Below, in pieces: positions 24,214 to 33,026 of a DNA stretch of 64,000 nt. The notes below the pieces were generated by a model, which was not told the origin of the DNA, made no database searches, and saw nothing but the letters and a program-made list of their open reading frames with translations. Every line of letters starts with the position of its first letter. Within the stretch, counting starts at the first letter, position 1. This DNA is from Bacillus sp. OK048 (GTDB lineage Bacteria; Bacillota; Bacilli; Bacillales; Cytobacillaceae): the NCBI RefSeq assembly GCF_900103525.1, contig NZ_FNHN01000011.1:62001-126000 (forward strand). Reading direction: 5' to 3'. A program made the translations under genes and the position numbers.

Positions 24214-24927
24214 ATGAAGGGATCAATTAACCGAAAGGGAATATCTGAACAAGTTGCGGATACGATTAAAAAAATGATTCATGAAGGTAAGTACAAGGTA
24301 GGCGATAAAATTCCTGGAGAAAGAGAATTTGCCGCTGAACTCGAGGTTAGCCGTAACACCGTTAGAGAGGCATATAAAATTTTAGAAGCATATGGATACA
24401 TTACGGCAAAGCATGGAACAGGAGTTTTTGTAGCTTCTCCTGAACAGCAAATACTAAAAATGACGGAATCATTTTTTATTTCTACCGACCAAATAAAAGA
24501 CTTTTTCTCTGTTCGAAAAATTTTAGAAGAAAATACCGTCCAATGGGCGATCGAAAACTCTACCACAGAGCAGATTCATGAACTTGATGAAATCATCAAG
24601 CAAGCAGAGTCTGTTATCAACAAAGAAGTAGACTACAAGAGACTTTCAGAATTAGATCATAAATTTCATCTAGCATTGGCCAATAGCTCTCAAAATGTTG
24701 TCTTAATTAGGATTATGCACAATTTAATTGATTTACTTTCAGAATCACGTATGCACTCGATCCAAATTCCTGGAAGAGCCATTAAATCAGTAGAAGAACA
24801 TTCAAATATACTAAATGCAATTAAAATAAAAGACATTGCTCTTGCAAAAAAATGTATGAGCGAACATTTAGATAGTGTACAACGTTCCATGACGAATAAA
24901 ATGGCAGATGAATACGAAAAAGCGTAA
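24214..24927 (+). CDS. FadR-type GntR regulator, probable repressor of the sulfonate regulon
   Basis: A 237-residue regulator: winged helix at residues 8-70 (YKVGDKIPGEREFAAELEVSRNTVREAYKILEAYGYI) and an all-helical FCD effector domain with the metal-binding set Asp in LSELDHKFH, His in KFHLALANSS, His in EEHSNIL and His in MSEHLD. FCD ligands are commonly organic acids. It is the only GntR gene in the locus, and FadR-type proteins bind TGGT-N-ACCA palindromes like the three operators found here. It has a good GGAGG site and its own transcript ending in a strong terminator. Confidence 0.85.
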   Translation: MKGSINRKGISEQVADTIKKMIHEGKYKVGDKIPGEREFAAELEVSRNTVREAYKILEAYGYITAKHGTGVFVASPEQQILKMTESFFISTDQIKDFFSVRKILEENTVQWAIENSTTEQIHELDEIIKQAESVINKEVDYKRLSELDHKFHLALANSSQNVVLIRIMHNLIDLLSESRMHSIQIPGRAIKSVEEHSNILNAIKIKDIALAKKCMSEHLDSVQRSMTNKMADEYEKA

Positions 24928-24938
24928 ATTAAATAAAT

Positions 24939-24980
24939 AAAAAGTCCCACGTGATTTTTTCAGCACGTGGGGCTTTTATT
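24939..24980. terminator. Terminator between GntR and por genes
   Basis: AAAGTCCCACGTG (24941-24953) pairs with CACGTGGGGCTTT (24964-24976), with A/T tracts on both sides. It serves both convergent genes. Confidence 0.85.
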
Positions 24981-24996
24981 TTAATCTGGCCAGTGT

Positions 24997-27309
24997 TTAT
25001 AAATACGGACTTTCATGTTTCGCTTTCAACATATTCCAACGGCGATCCACTTCTTTATCAAACATTTCCAGCATGTCTTTGCTGTTTTCATTGAGCAAAT
25101 GTTTCGTTTTGCCCATTAGTTTCAACCACTCGGATACGGCTAAACGTTTGTTTTTACTCTCCGGATTGTAGGTAAGAGTCGTGACCCCATGTTCTACTTC
25201 GTAAAGAGGGAAGAAGCAGGAATTAACAGCAGCTTCCACAATCGTCTGACCTAATTCGTCCTTGGATTTCCAGTTCAACGGACAAGTAATTAAAATTTTG
25301 CCGTAAACCAAGCCTTCATTTTGCGCATACCACTGTGCTTTTGCCGCTTTCTTCAATAGGTCGCGATCAAAGGCTTCCGTTCCTGTAAAGACATAAGGAA
25401 TGTGAGTGGCAGCCATAATTTGTGCTGTATCCTTGTGATGGAATGGCTTTCCGTTTTGGAAGCCGCCAATATTGGAAGTACTTGTCATATGTCCCATCGG
25501 CGTGGAGTAGGACAACTGACTGCCGGTATTCATATAGCCCTCATTATCATACTCAAGGATAATCATTTTATGATTACGTAACGCAGTTCCGATGGCAGGA
25601 CCCATGCCAATATCCATTCCACCATCACCGGTTACCATGACAAAGGTAAACTCATCGCTCAATCCAAGATCTTCTAATTCACCACGTCTTTTTCTTTCAT
25701 GGAACATTTCCACAAGACCGGAAAGGGTAGCAGATCCATTTTGGAATAAGTTATGGATATATGTGGCCTTATGAGAACTGTATGGGAATCCAGTGGTTAC
25801 GACCATGGCACAGCCAGTATGAAATAACGCGACAATATCGCCTTCAATTCCTTTAAAAAACAATTCCAGTCCAGAGAAAATACCGCACCCTGGGCAGGCA
25901 CCGTGGCCAGAAGCAAGGCGTTTTGGTTTCTTTGTTAAACTTCGCATTGGTGGGATTTTTACTTTTAGTTCACCCGTTTTTTCATCCGGTGTTACTGTAA
26001 TTAATCCAGTATTTAAATCCTCTTTTTTCATTGGATTTAGAACGCGTTTTGGAGCAAATTCTGGTTTGCCTGGATTATGTCCAAAGTAATCAAAAGGCTT
26101 TTCTGCTAAGCCTTTTTCAGCAGCCTCAAGAGCTAATTGGAAAAAATGTTCAGCATCATCTGCATAAAAGTCTTTCCCGCCTAATCCGTAAATTCGGTTT
26201 ACTACTTTTGTATGGGCATTCCCAACCGTTTGCAAGGCTGCTCTTAATTCAAGGGCCATGTTTCCGCCACGTGCTCCATAGGAATCTGCGCGGTCTCCGA
26301 CGGTAACCGCTTTAATATTTTTTAAGGCATCAGCTAATTGTTTTTGTGGAAAAGGACGAATCATGTTTGGCGAGATAACCCCAGCCTTAATCCCTTTTAA
26401 GCGGAGTTTATCGGCTACGTCTTTGCAAACCTCAGCAGCTGAATTCAACATAAATACAGCAATCTCCGCATCTTCCATACGATATAAATCAAGAATCGGA
26501 TATTCGCGTCCTGTTAAGGCAGCATATTCTTTCGAAATTCGTTCGAAAACCGCTTCGGCATTATACATTGCTTCAGATTGCTGGTAGCAGTTATTGATAT
26601 AATCAGGTTCATTCATATAAGGGCCGATCGTAACAGGATTTTCGCGATCCAAAGCATGAGGGAAGTTCCTTGGCGGATCCCCGACAAATTTTTGAACATC
26701 ACTTCGATTTTTTATTACCTGCACGCGCCGTTTTTGGTGGGAGGTGAAATACCCATCAAATGATACAATTACTGGCAGTCTGACTTCTGGATCTTCTGCT
26801 AGTTTAAGAGCAAGGATGTTCATATCATAGACGATTTGTGGGTCCCGGGCCATTAAGATGGGCCATCCAGTATTTAAAGCAAAATAGAGGTCGGAATGAT
26901 CGCCATGGATATTTAATGGTCCTGAAACTGAGCGGTTTACTAGATTTAATACCATGGGAAAGCGGGTTCCTGATTGAACCGGCAATTGTTCCAGCATGTA
27001 AAGAAACCCATTCGCGCTTGTTGCGTTAAAAACACGCCCGCCGCCAGTAGAAGCACCGTAACATATCCCAGCTGAACCATGTTCTCCATCTGCTGGAATC
27101 AACACGATATCATGTTCTCCTCTTGCTTTCATTCCATCGAGGAATTGAGCGACTTCTGTAGAGGGGGAAATAGGGAAGTATCCCATGACATGATAATTAA
27201 TTTGGTGCGCGGCATAAGCAGCCATTTCATTGCCAGATTCAAATACAAAACTTTGCTCAACCGTTTCTTTTTCGGCTGTAAGTTTTTCTTGGTTTAAATC
27301 GATAGACAT
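24997..27309 (-). CDS. 2-oxoacid (pyruvate):ferredoxin oxidoreductase, fused alpha-beta subunit
   Basis: A 770-residue fusion. Residues about 20-430 form the PorA-type domains I and II (YFPISPSTEVAQFLDG, NLVNRSVSGPLNIHGDHSD, GDRADSYGARGGNMALELR). Residues about 470-760 form PorB with the thiamine diphosphate site (GHGACPGCG, GDGGMDIGMGPAIG, then DNEGYMNTG). It oxidises a 2-oxoacid with CoA to acyl-CoA plus CO2 and reduced ferredoxin; pyruvate is most likely. The partner gamma-delta gene is 18 bp upstream. The start is ATG with AAAGGACGGG upstream. Confidence 0.88.
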   Translation of the reverse strand: MSIDLNQEKLTAEKETVEQSFVFESGNEMAAYAAHQINYHVMGYFPISPSTEVAQFLDGMKARGEHDIVLIPADGEHGSAGICYGASTGGGRVFNATSANGFLYMLEQLPVQSGTRFPMVLNLVNRSVSGPLNIHGDHSDLYFALNTGWPILMARDPQIVYDMNILALKLAEDPEVRLPVIVSFDGYFTSHQKRRVQVIKNRSDVQKFVGDPPRNFPHALDRENPVTIGPYMNEPDYINNCYQQSEAMYNAEAVFERISKEYAALTGREYPILDLYRMEDAEIAVFMLNSAAEVCKDVADKLRLKGIKAGVISPNMIRPFPQKQLADALKNIKAVTVGDRADSYGARGGNMALELRAALQTVGNAHTKVVNRIYGLGGKDFYADDAEHFFQLALEAAEKGLAEKPFDYFGHNPGKPEFAPKRVLNPMKKEDLNTGLITVTPDEKTGELKVKIPPMRSLTKKPKRLASGHGACPGCGIFSGLELFFKGIEGDIVALFHTGCAMVVTTGFPYSSHKATYIHNLFQNGSATLSGLVEMFHERKRRGELEDLGLSDEFTFVMVTGDGGMDIGMGPAIGTALRNHKMIILEYDNEGYMNTGSQLSYSTPMGHMTSTSNIGGFQNGKPFHHKDTAQIMAATHIPYVFTGTEAFDRDLLKKAAKAQWYAQNEGLVYGKILITCPLNWKSKDELGQTIVEAAVNSCFFPLYEVEHGVTTLTYNPESKNKRLAVSEWLKLMGKTKHLLNENSKDMLEMFDKEVDRRWNMLKAKHESPYL

Positions 27310-27327
27310 CTAGATCCCGTCCTTTCC

Positions 27328-28338
27328 TTAGTTTTGAATGGCTAAATCAAATATATGCGGGACTCGATTCTTGTCTGCATAGCCATCATTATATTCTCTT
27401 TCTCCTGATAACGCTTCCACCGGACAGGCAGTTACACATTTTAAACAGCCTTTACAATATTGATAATCAATCCCACTAAGGAACATTTGCGGTCGACCTT
27501 TTTTATCTGCTTTTTCTTCCCAAACAAAACAAAAATCTGGGCAAGCAGTATCACAAGCGGCGCAATTGATACATTTCTCCTCATGAAAATGGGGCAGCAT
27601 CCCTGCACGTGAAATACTTAAGTCCTTTAACATGCTGTTGCCCGGGTTGGTGATCATCCCGCCAATTGCTTGTGTTTCATAACCTAAAAGGGATTCTGCT
27701 CTCTTAAAAGGTTTTTCCACGATTCCGTCCTCTACCAGATAGGTTTTGAATTCGACTTCATTATAACCGCGGTCAAACGTGCGAATATTTGGTTCAACAA
27801 GGTGAGGATACTTTTTTTCAAAGGTCCGGCGAATCGTTTGTTTCATCGATTCGGCGTCTAAGAAATCCATAATCCGATATAGGGCTCCTAACATTGCGGT
27901 ATTAGCCTTTGTTTGCTCTTCTAAAGCAATTCCAGTTGCATCAACAATGGCAATCGTACCGCTAGGAATCTTCATTAGATTTTTCAATTCATCTTGGGAT
28001 TTTTGTGAATTTACTAAGATGGTACTATCGGGATAAATTCCACTGGTGCAATCAATTGTTTTAAATAAGGCATCATGAAAAATGCCGACAACATGAGGAC
28101 GTTCTATTGGTGTGGTGTCACGAATGTTTGTTTCAGGGTCGCAAAAACGAATATGTGCTTTAACTGGTGAACCTTTTTTCTCTGAGCCATAGGATGAAAA
28201 ACCGATTCCATTAAGACCGTTTCCTACAACACCATCCTCGGAAAGCAATTTTCCAGCCAAGTTTGCTCCTAACCCGCCGATGGACTCTAGGCGGATTTCA
28301 AAAAAACCTGATTCATTTACTTTTGGCAATTTAGACAA
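27328..28338 (-). CDS. 2-oxoacid (pyruvate):ferredoxin oxidoreductase, fused gamma-delta subunit
   Basis: About 336 residues. The N-terminal two thirds are PorG (EIRLESIGGLGANLAGKLL, FSSYGSEKKGSPVKAHIRF), and the C-terminus is a PorD-type ferredoxin with two 4Fe-4S motifs, CINCAACDTACP and CKGCLKCVTACP. It passes electrons from the alpha-beta partner to ferredoxin. GGGAGGA lies six bases before TTG 28338, while ATG 28353 has no ribosome binding site, so I choose TTG. It is the first gene of the por operon. Confidence 0.87.
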   Translation of the reverse strand: MSKLPKVNESGFFEIRLESIGGLGANLAGKLLSEDGVVGNGLNGIGFSSYGSEKKGSPVKAHIRFCDPETNIRDTTPIERPHVVGIFHDALFKTIDCTSGIYPDSTILVNSQKSQDELKNLMKIPSGTIAIVDATGIALEEQTKANTAMLGALYRIMDFLDAESMKQTIRRTFEKKYPHLVEPNIRTFDRGYNEVEFKTYLVEDGIVEKPFKRAESLLGYETQAIGGMITNPGNSMLKDLSISRAGMLPHFHEEKCINCAACDTACPDFCFVWEEKADKKGRPQMFLSGIDYQYCKGCLKCVTACPVEALSGEREYNDGYADKNRVPHIFDLAIQN

Positions 28339-28371
28339 AGGTATTCCTCCCATCTACTAAACGGAGTGTTA

Positions 28372-28436
28372 TATAGAATATTATCAATATTCTATAAATT
28401 TAGTTTTATTGTAACAGGATACAAAAATAATTACAA
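28372..28436 (-). promoter_or_regulatory. por promoter with a perfect 11-bp inverted repeat
   Basis: On the minus strand TTGTAA (28436-28431) and TACAAT (28413-28408) are 17 bases apart. Just downstream, TATAGAATATT (28372-28382) and AATATTCTATA (28386-28396) form a perfect inverted repeat with the spacer ATC, placed over the predicted transcription start region. It looks like a repressor operator; I do not recognise the regulator. Confidence 0.65.
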
Positions 28437-28664
28437 CAGCTTCTTTCATGGTAAGTTGAATGACCTGTTTACTAGTGTGGTTATTGAGATTATTAGATGA
28501 ATGCCCTGTAATAGTCATATATCACAGAACTTTAATTGTTATATAACAACAACTGGAATTGTATAAATAAACAGAGATTTTAACCCATGGAAACTTTAGT
28601 AGATACTATGTTAAAAAATAAAAAAGTCCAAGATCATCTCTTGGACTTTTTGCGTTATTCACAG
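28437..28664. other. Intergenic stretch upstream of por
   Basis: AT-rich DNA without a supported gene. It holds only the terminator of the aminopeptidase gene near 28620-28652. Confidence 0.5.
28619..28653 (-). terminator. Terminator of the M29 aminopeptidase gene
   Basis: AAAAAGTCCAAGA (28621-28633) and TCTTGGACTTTTT (28639-28651) form a perfect 13-bp stem with A/T tails on both strands. Confidence 0.85.
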
Positions 28665-29909
28665 TTAAATTGCCCAATCCCCATTGCGGAAGATAGGAAC
28701 AATTGTGCCATCTTGTTTGATGCCATCAATATCCATTTTGGCGGAACCAATCATGAAGTCAACATGAACAATCGAGGTATTCATACCATTTTTCAATAAT
28801 TCTTCTTGACTCATTTTCGTTCCACCTTGGATCGTGGTAGGGTAAGCAGCCCCAATCGCTAAGTGATTGGAAGCATTCTCATCATAAAGAGTCGTAAAGA
28901 ATGTTATGCCAGATTGAGAAATAGGGGAGGGATCTGGTACCAAGGCGATTTCACCCAAGCCAGTTCCGCCTTCATTGTCAAAAACCAATTTCTTAATGGT
29001 TTCATCGCCCTTTTCAGCAGAAATATCAATGATTTTTCCATCCTTAAAGTGCACTTCAATCCCTTCAATTAATGTCCCAGCATAACTTAACGGTTTCGTG
29101 CTTCGTACTACACCATCCATCCGATGCGTGTCGGGAGCGGTGTAGACTTCTTCTGTCGGCATGTTGGCAATAAATTCTTCGCCTTTAGGGTTTTCACCTT
29201 CCGCACTGCACCACAAATGGTTTTTCGGTAAGCCTAACGTTAAATCTGTCCCTTGTGCTGTATAATGCAGCGCATCAAATTGAATTTCATTTAAGAATGC
29301 TGCTTTTTCGTTTAACGTTTTTTTATGTTCATCCCAAGCAGCAACAGGGTCATCTGCATATACACGACACGTTTTGAAAATTTGATCCCAGAGGGCATCG
29401 ACTTGTTCTTCAGAAGTTTTCAAGTCAGGGAAGACTGTTGCAGCCCAACCAGCACCAGCTGCAGCGGCAACCGTCCATTTTAAATCGTTATTTTGTGTGG
29501 CGATTCGTTGGACACTGAATGCTTTTCCCGCTTTATTTTGAAAAGCCGCAATTTTAACAGGGTCTACCTCATTTAATAAACCGGGATCACTGGATACAAT
29601 TGAAAGACGGCTCACATGACGATTTAACACATGATCTTCAGATTCTTGAATTTCATATTCGGGAATATTCGTTAGAACTTCTATAGGTTGATGTATGTAA
29701 TTAAGTTTCGTTATTTCGTCATCTGCCCATTTGACGATAACTTTTTCAGCACCTAACGCATAGGCTTCTTTGGTAACTAATCGAGCTAGAGGAGCTTGGT
29801 CAACAGTAATTGTCATTTTAACCCAATCGCCAAGCTGGACATTAATACCTTTCGCCACTAACAGTCGTGCATATTTTTGTAAATTTTCTTCAAAGTTTGG
29901 TAATACCAT
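28665..29909 (-). CDS. M29 family metallo-aminopeptidase (AmpS/aminopeptidase T-like)
   Basis: A 414-residue cytoplasmic protein. Metal and catalytic residues of family M29 are in place: Glu in NMPTEEV, Glu in DNEGGTGLGEIALV, His and Tyr in NASNHLAIGAAYPT and His/Asp in IVHVDFMIGS. Family length is 408-418, so it is complete. It removes N-terminal residues from peptides with broad specificity. The ATG has GGAGG six bases upstream. Confidence 0.93.
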   Translation of the reverse strand: MVLPNFEENLQKYARLLVAKGINVQLGDWVKMTITVDQAPLARLVTKEAYALGAEKVIVKWADDEITKLNYIHQPIEVLTNIPEYEIQESEDHVLNRHVSRLSIVSSDPGLLNEVDPVKIAAFQNKAGKAFSVQRIATQNNDLKWTVAAAAGAGWAATVFPDLKTSEEQVDALWDQIFKTCRVYADDPVAAWDEHKKTLNEKAAFLNEIQFDALHYTAQGTDLTLGLPKNHLWCSAEGENPKGEEFIANMPTEEVYTAPDTHRMDGVVRSTKPLSYAGTLIEGIEVHFKDGKIIDISAEKGDETIKKLVFDNEGGTGLGEIALVPDPSPISQSGITFFTTLYDENASNHLAIGAAYPTTIQGGTKMSQEELLKNGMNTSIVHVDFMIGSAKMDIDGIKQDGTIVPIFRNGDWAI

Positions 29910-30219
29910 GATTTACCTCCAAAAAATTATTTGCAAAAACTATACTAACATAGTTTAGAGAAAATTTCCGCAATTACCTTCTGCAAAAATCTTTGAAACC
30001 TTTTTTCTTTTACGTACAAGAACTAGTAATTATACTGCACACTGATGCAAATTTTAGTAAAGTTTTATTCAAAATTCAGATCTTGAAGGATTTTATTTCA
30101 AAATTAATTTCTATAAGAATAGTGAATATGATGGAAATATATTTTAAAAATGGTAATATGATACATATAATAATAGTACTAAATGAAAAAAACATACATA
30201 TTGAAAAGGAGTATGATTT
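29910..30219. other. Divergent intergenic region
   Basis: Contains AAACTAT (29937-29943) and ATAGTTT (29950-29956), a seven-base inverted repeat close to the aminopeptidase start. The rest is very AT-rich and must contain the promoter of the DUF7010-like gene. No gene seen. Confidence 0.45.
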
Positions 30220-30765
30220 ATGAATTTATCACTAGAAAAATTGCAAGCTAATATTATTACAGATGCAAAAAAAGGTTTTCCTATTTTACTATCGGGTGCC
30301 ATTGTCTTTTTTCTCTTTAGCTTTCTTCCGTTAATTTTTTCAATGGAAACCGTCTATTTGATATGGATCTTTGGCTTAGGGGCTATTTTTCCTTTGGGAA
30401 TATTACTTAGTAAGCTTTTTGGAGTCAATATCATGGCAACCGGGAATCCATTGGGCGTACTTGGAGGAATTATTGCCGCACCACAAGCTTTTTTCATCCC
30501 AGTCTTTATTATTGTTTATATGAATATTCCTGAATACCTTCCATTTACGATTGGATTATTAGGAGGTTCTCACTTTCTTCCTTACATGTGGATTTATAAA
30601 AGCAAAGCGTATTTATTTGTAACGTTAGGTGTCTGTCTTTCCTCATTAATCCTCGGTGGTTTTTTTGTAGACCAGGCGTTCACATTGGTTCCAGCAGCCA
30701 TCTTCCTTATATACGGCATAGCTGTACTATTAATCTTAAGAGAACTTAAAATCGAACAAAAATAA
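30220..30765 (+). CDS. Integral membrane protein, DUF7010-like
   Basis: A 181-residue protein with about six TM helices after a short soluble start (MNLSLEKLQANIITDAKKGF). The N-terminal LEKLQ...DAKKGFPILLSG and the central GGSHFLPYMWIYKS resemble a widely spread Bacillaceae membrane protein family without known function. AAAGGAG precedes the ATG. Confidence 0.65.
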   Translation: MNLSLEKLQANIITDAKKGFPILLSGAIVFFLFSFLPLIFSMETVYLIWIFGLGAIFPLGILLSKLFGVNIMATGNPLGVLGGIIAAPQAFFIPVFIIVYMNIPEYLPFTIGLLGGSHFLPYMWIYKSKAYLFVTLGVCLSSLILGGFFVDQAFTLVPAAIFLIYGIAVLLILRELKIEQK

Positions 30766-30796
30766 GGATTTTTTCAGAAAAATAAATAGAGAAAAT

Positions 30797-30829
30797 TAGA
30801 GCAGGTATTTTAGGATCTGCTCTTTTTAT
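30797..30829 (+). terminator. Terminator of the DUF7010-like gene
   Basis: AGAGCAG (30798-30804) pairs with CTGCTCT (30817-30823), followed by TTTT. Confidence 0.75.
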
Positions 30830-31010
30830 ATTGAAAAATTTCTACGTACACAGGTATTAAAATGCAAATAGATTTATCTAATTTGGTAAATAATAATGTA
30901 AGATTTCAATCAAGTTGGAATTTTTATCTATAAATTGAAAAAACACTGTAAAGTATCTAGTAATTTAATTTATACTGTTGTTATGATGTGATCATACATT
31001 GGAGGGGAAC

Positions 31011-31754
31011 ATGGAGCTATCTTTATTATTAGAGTATGGCTGGGTATTACTTATTTTGATTCTTTTAGAAGGTTTATTATCAGCTGATAATGCTTTAGTC
31101 CTCGCAATTATGGCCAAGCATTTACCAATAGAACAGCAAAAAAAGGCAATCAATATTGGACTGTTATTAGCATTTATTTTTAGGATTGGTGCCATCTTTA
31201 TAATTTCGTTTTTGTTCCATGTTTGGTGGATTCAAGCAATTGGGGCTGCGTACCTAATTTTTATCGCCTTAAAACATTTGTTGAGAAAGGATCATGGCAG
31301 AAAAGAGAAGACAAGGAAAAGCTATCGAGCGACAGTTGCGCAAATCGCGTTAGCCGATATTGCCTTCGCCGTTGATTCTATTTTAGCAGCAGTAGCACTT
31401 GTCATTGCCTTGCCTGGTACGCCAATGGGTGAAATAGGCGGTATGGATGGCGCACAATTTATTGTTATAATCATAGGTGCGATTGCAGGCTTAATCGTGA
31501 TTCGATTTGCAGCGGGATACTTCGTAAAAGTATTAACTGAACGCCCTAGCTTAGAAACTGCAGCGATGTTACTAGTAGGGTGGGTCGGTGTTAAGCTGTT
31601 AATGCATACTCTTGCACACCCAGCTTTACATATCATTCCTCATAATTTTGTAGAAGGTCCAATATGGAATACAATTTTCTGGTCAGTCATGCTTCTTATT
31701 GCATTAGGTGGGTGGTTCTTATCAGGTAAGAAAAAAACAGAATGGACACCTTAA
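31011..31754 (+). CDS. TerC family membrane protein
   Basis: About 247 residues and seven or eight TM helices. ILLEGLLSADNALVLAIMAKHLP and IALADIAFAVDSILAAVALV are the two acidic signature helices of TerC, whose Asp residues are thought to bind metal ions; in Bacillus, TerC proteins help metallate exported enzymes with manganese. A TTG at 30999 is in frame, but it lies in the GGAGGGG site of ATG 31011. I see no yybP-ykoY riboswitch in front of it. Confidence 0.88.
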   Translation: MELSLLLEYGWVLLILILLEGLLSADNALVLAIMAKHLPIEQQKKAINIGLLLAFIFRIGAIFIISFLFHVWWIQAIGAAYLIFIALKHLLRKDHGRKEKTRKSYRATVAQIALADIAFAVDSILAAVALVIALPGTPMGEIGGMDGAQFIVIIIGAIAGLIVIRFAAGYFVKVLTERPSLETAAMLLVGWVGVKLLMHTLAHPALHIIPHNFVEGPIWNTIFWSVMLLIALGGWFLSGKKKTEWTP

Positions 31755-31887
31755 GTGAACATTCCAACGAACAATTAACATGGTCGGGAAACAACTTACC
31801 AAGCTAGATAAAAATTGTTGACATGAAATTCCAGTTGACATTATACTAATGTTAGTTAATTAAGCATGCCATATAAATCAAATTCAC

Positions 31888-31918
31888 TTTCGCAGAGAAA
31901 TCTGCGATTTTTTTATTT
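31888..31918 (+). terminator. Terminator after the TerC gene
   Basis: TCGCAGA (31890-31896), loop GAAA, TCTGCGA (31901-31907), then TTTTTTT. Confidence 0.85.
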
Positions 31919-31962
31919 TTCACTAAATTAATTACGAAGAATGGAGAAAATATGCTAAAGGA

Positions 31963-32775
31963 TTGCCTGGTTCTGGTAAAACAACGACAGCGAAACTCAT
32001 AAATGATATTTTAGAAGAGTTAAAAATAAAGACAAAGCTATTTTTAGAAGGAGATTTTGATCATCCAGCTGATTATGAATCTTCATCCTTCTTCACAAAA
32101 ATTGAATTTGCGGAACTTTTGGAGCAGTATGCCTTCCTGAAGTCAACTCTATTGAAACATGCAATTGAATGCTGTGATGGATATGTGTTATCTCGCTATA
32201 AACTTAAGCAAGACTTAGGAGAAACGACAGTTCCTGAATCCTTTTGGAATACTATTTGGGCACATGATATCTATGAGCTACCTCTAGAAAAAAACATTGA
32301 ATTAATCACGGAAAAATGGCAAAGGTTTGCTGGAAACGCAAAGACTAGTGAGCTAACGTATATTTTCGAATGCTGTTTTATCCAAAATCCTGTGACCATC
32401 GGGATGATAAAAAATGGTGCTTCTCAAGATGTTGTTATGAGTTACGTGAAGAAGCTAGCCGATAGTATTGAATCGTTAAATCCAATTCTAATTTATGTGG
32501 ATCAACAAGATTTATCCCAATCCTTTACAAAGGCTGTTCAAGAAAGACCGAAAGAGTGGTCCAATGGGTTTATGAATTATTACAATGACCAAGGTTATGG
32601 GAAAATGCATGGTGCTAAAGGAATGGACGGAACCATAGCTGTTCTTAAAGCTAGAAATCAACTAGAGTCCACTATCTATGATGAATTAGATATGGTGAAG
32701 TTTAAAATTGATAATAGTTATTTTGATTTGAACCTACACAAAAATAGACTTATGGCACAATTTAAAATCAACTAG
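31963..32775 (+). CDS. P-loop kinase-like protein with doubtful 5' end
   Basis: A 270-residue P-loop NTPase starting directly at the Walker A motif LPGSGKTT, without the usual preceding beta strand. The rest looks intact (KTKLFLEGDFDHPADY, CDGYVLSRYKLKQDLG, NPILIYVDQQDL), resembling the family of small thymidylate/adenylate-kinase-like proteins of Bacilli. ATG GAG AAA ATA at 31941 encodes a plausible first strand (MEKI) but is out of frame with the body, so a small deletion before GGATTGCCTGG may have broken the gene; TTG 31963 has no good ribosome binding site. Confidence 0.6.
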   Translation: MPGSGKTTTAKLINDILEELKIKTKLFLEGDFDHPADYESSSFFTKIEFAELLEQYAFLKSTLLKHAIECCDGYVLSRYKLKQDLGETTVPESFWNTIWAHDIYELPLEKNIELITEKWQRFAGNAKTSELTYIFECCFIQNPVTIGMIKNGASQDVVMSYVKKLADSIESLNPILIYVDQQDLSQSFTKAVQERPKEWSNGFMNYYNDQGYGKMHGAKGMDGTIAVLKARNQLESTIYDELDMVKFKIDNSYFDLNLHKNRLMAQFKIN

Positions 32776-33026
32776 AAAAAACAACCATATTCTCATAAAT
32801 GGATGTGGGTGTATAGTTGTTTTAATTTGTCGGATTGATGAAAAAGACAATTAAATTTCTAAAAATGATAAACCATTTAAAAATTGAGCAGGCTTGCCTA
32901 GTTTTTTCTTTTTTAAGTAATTTTGAGATTATCGCTTACTATCCGGCTAAATAGTTGTATAATTTTATATAATAAGATAATTATCTGATTTGATTGAAGA
33001 TTATATTAGCCATTGGAGTGCTGGTA

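Noticed and set aside
30780..31010. Possible yybP-ykoY manganese riboswitch upstream of the first TerC gene
   Set aside because: TerC genes often carry it, but I find neither its conserved loops nor an expression-platform terminator here.
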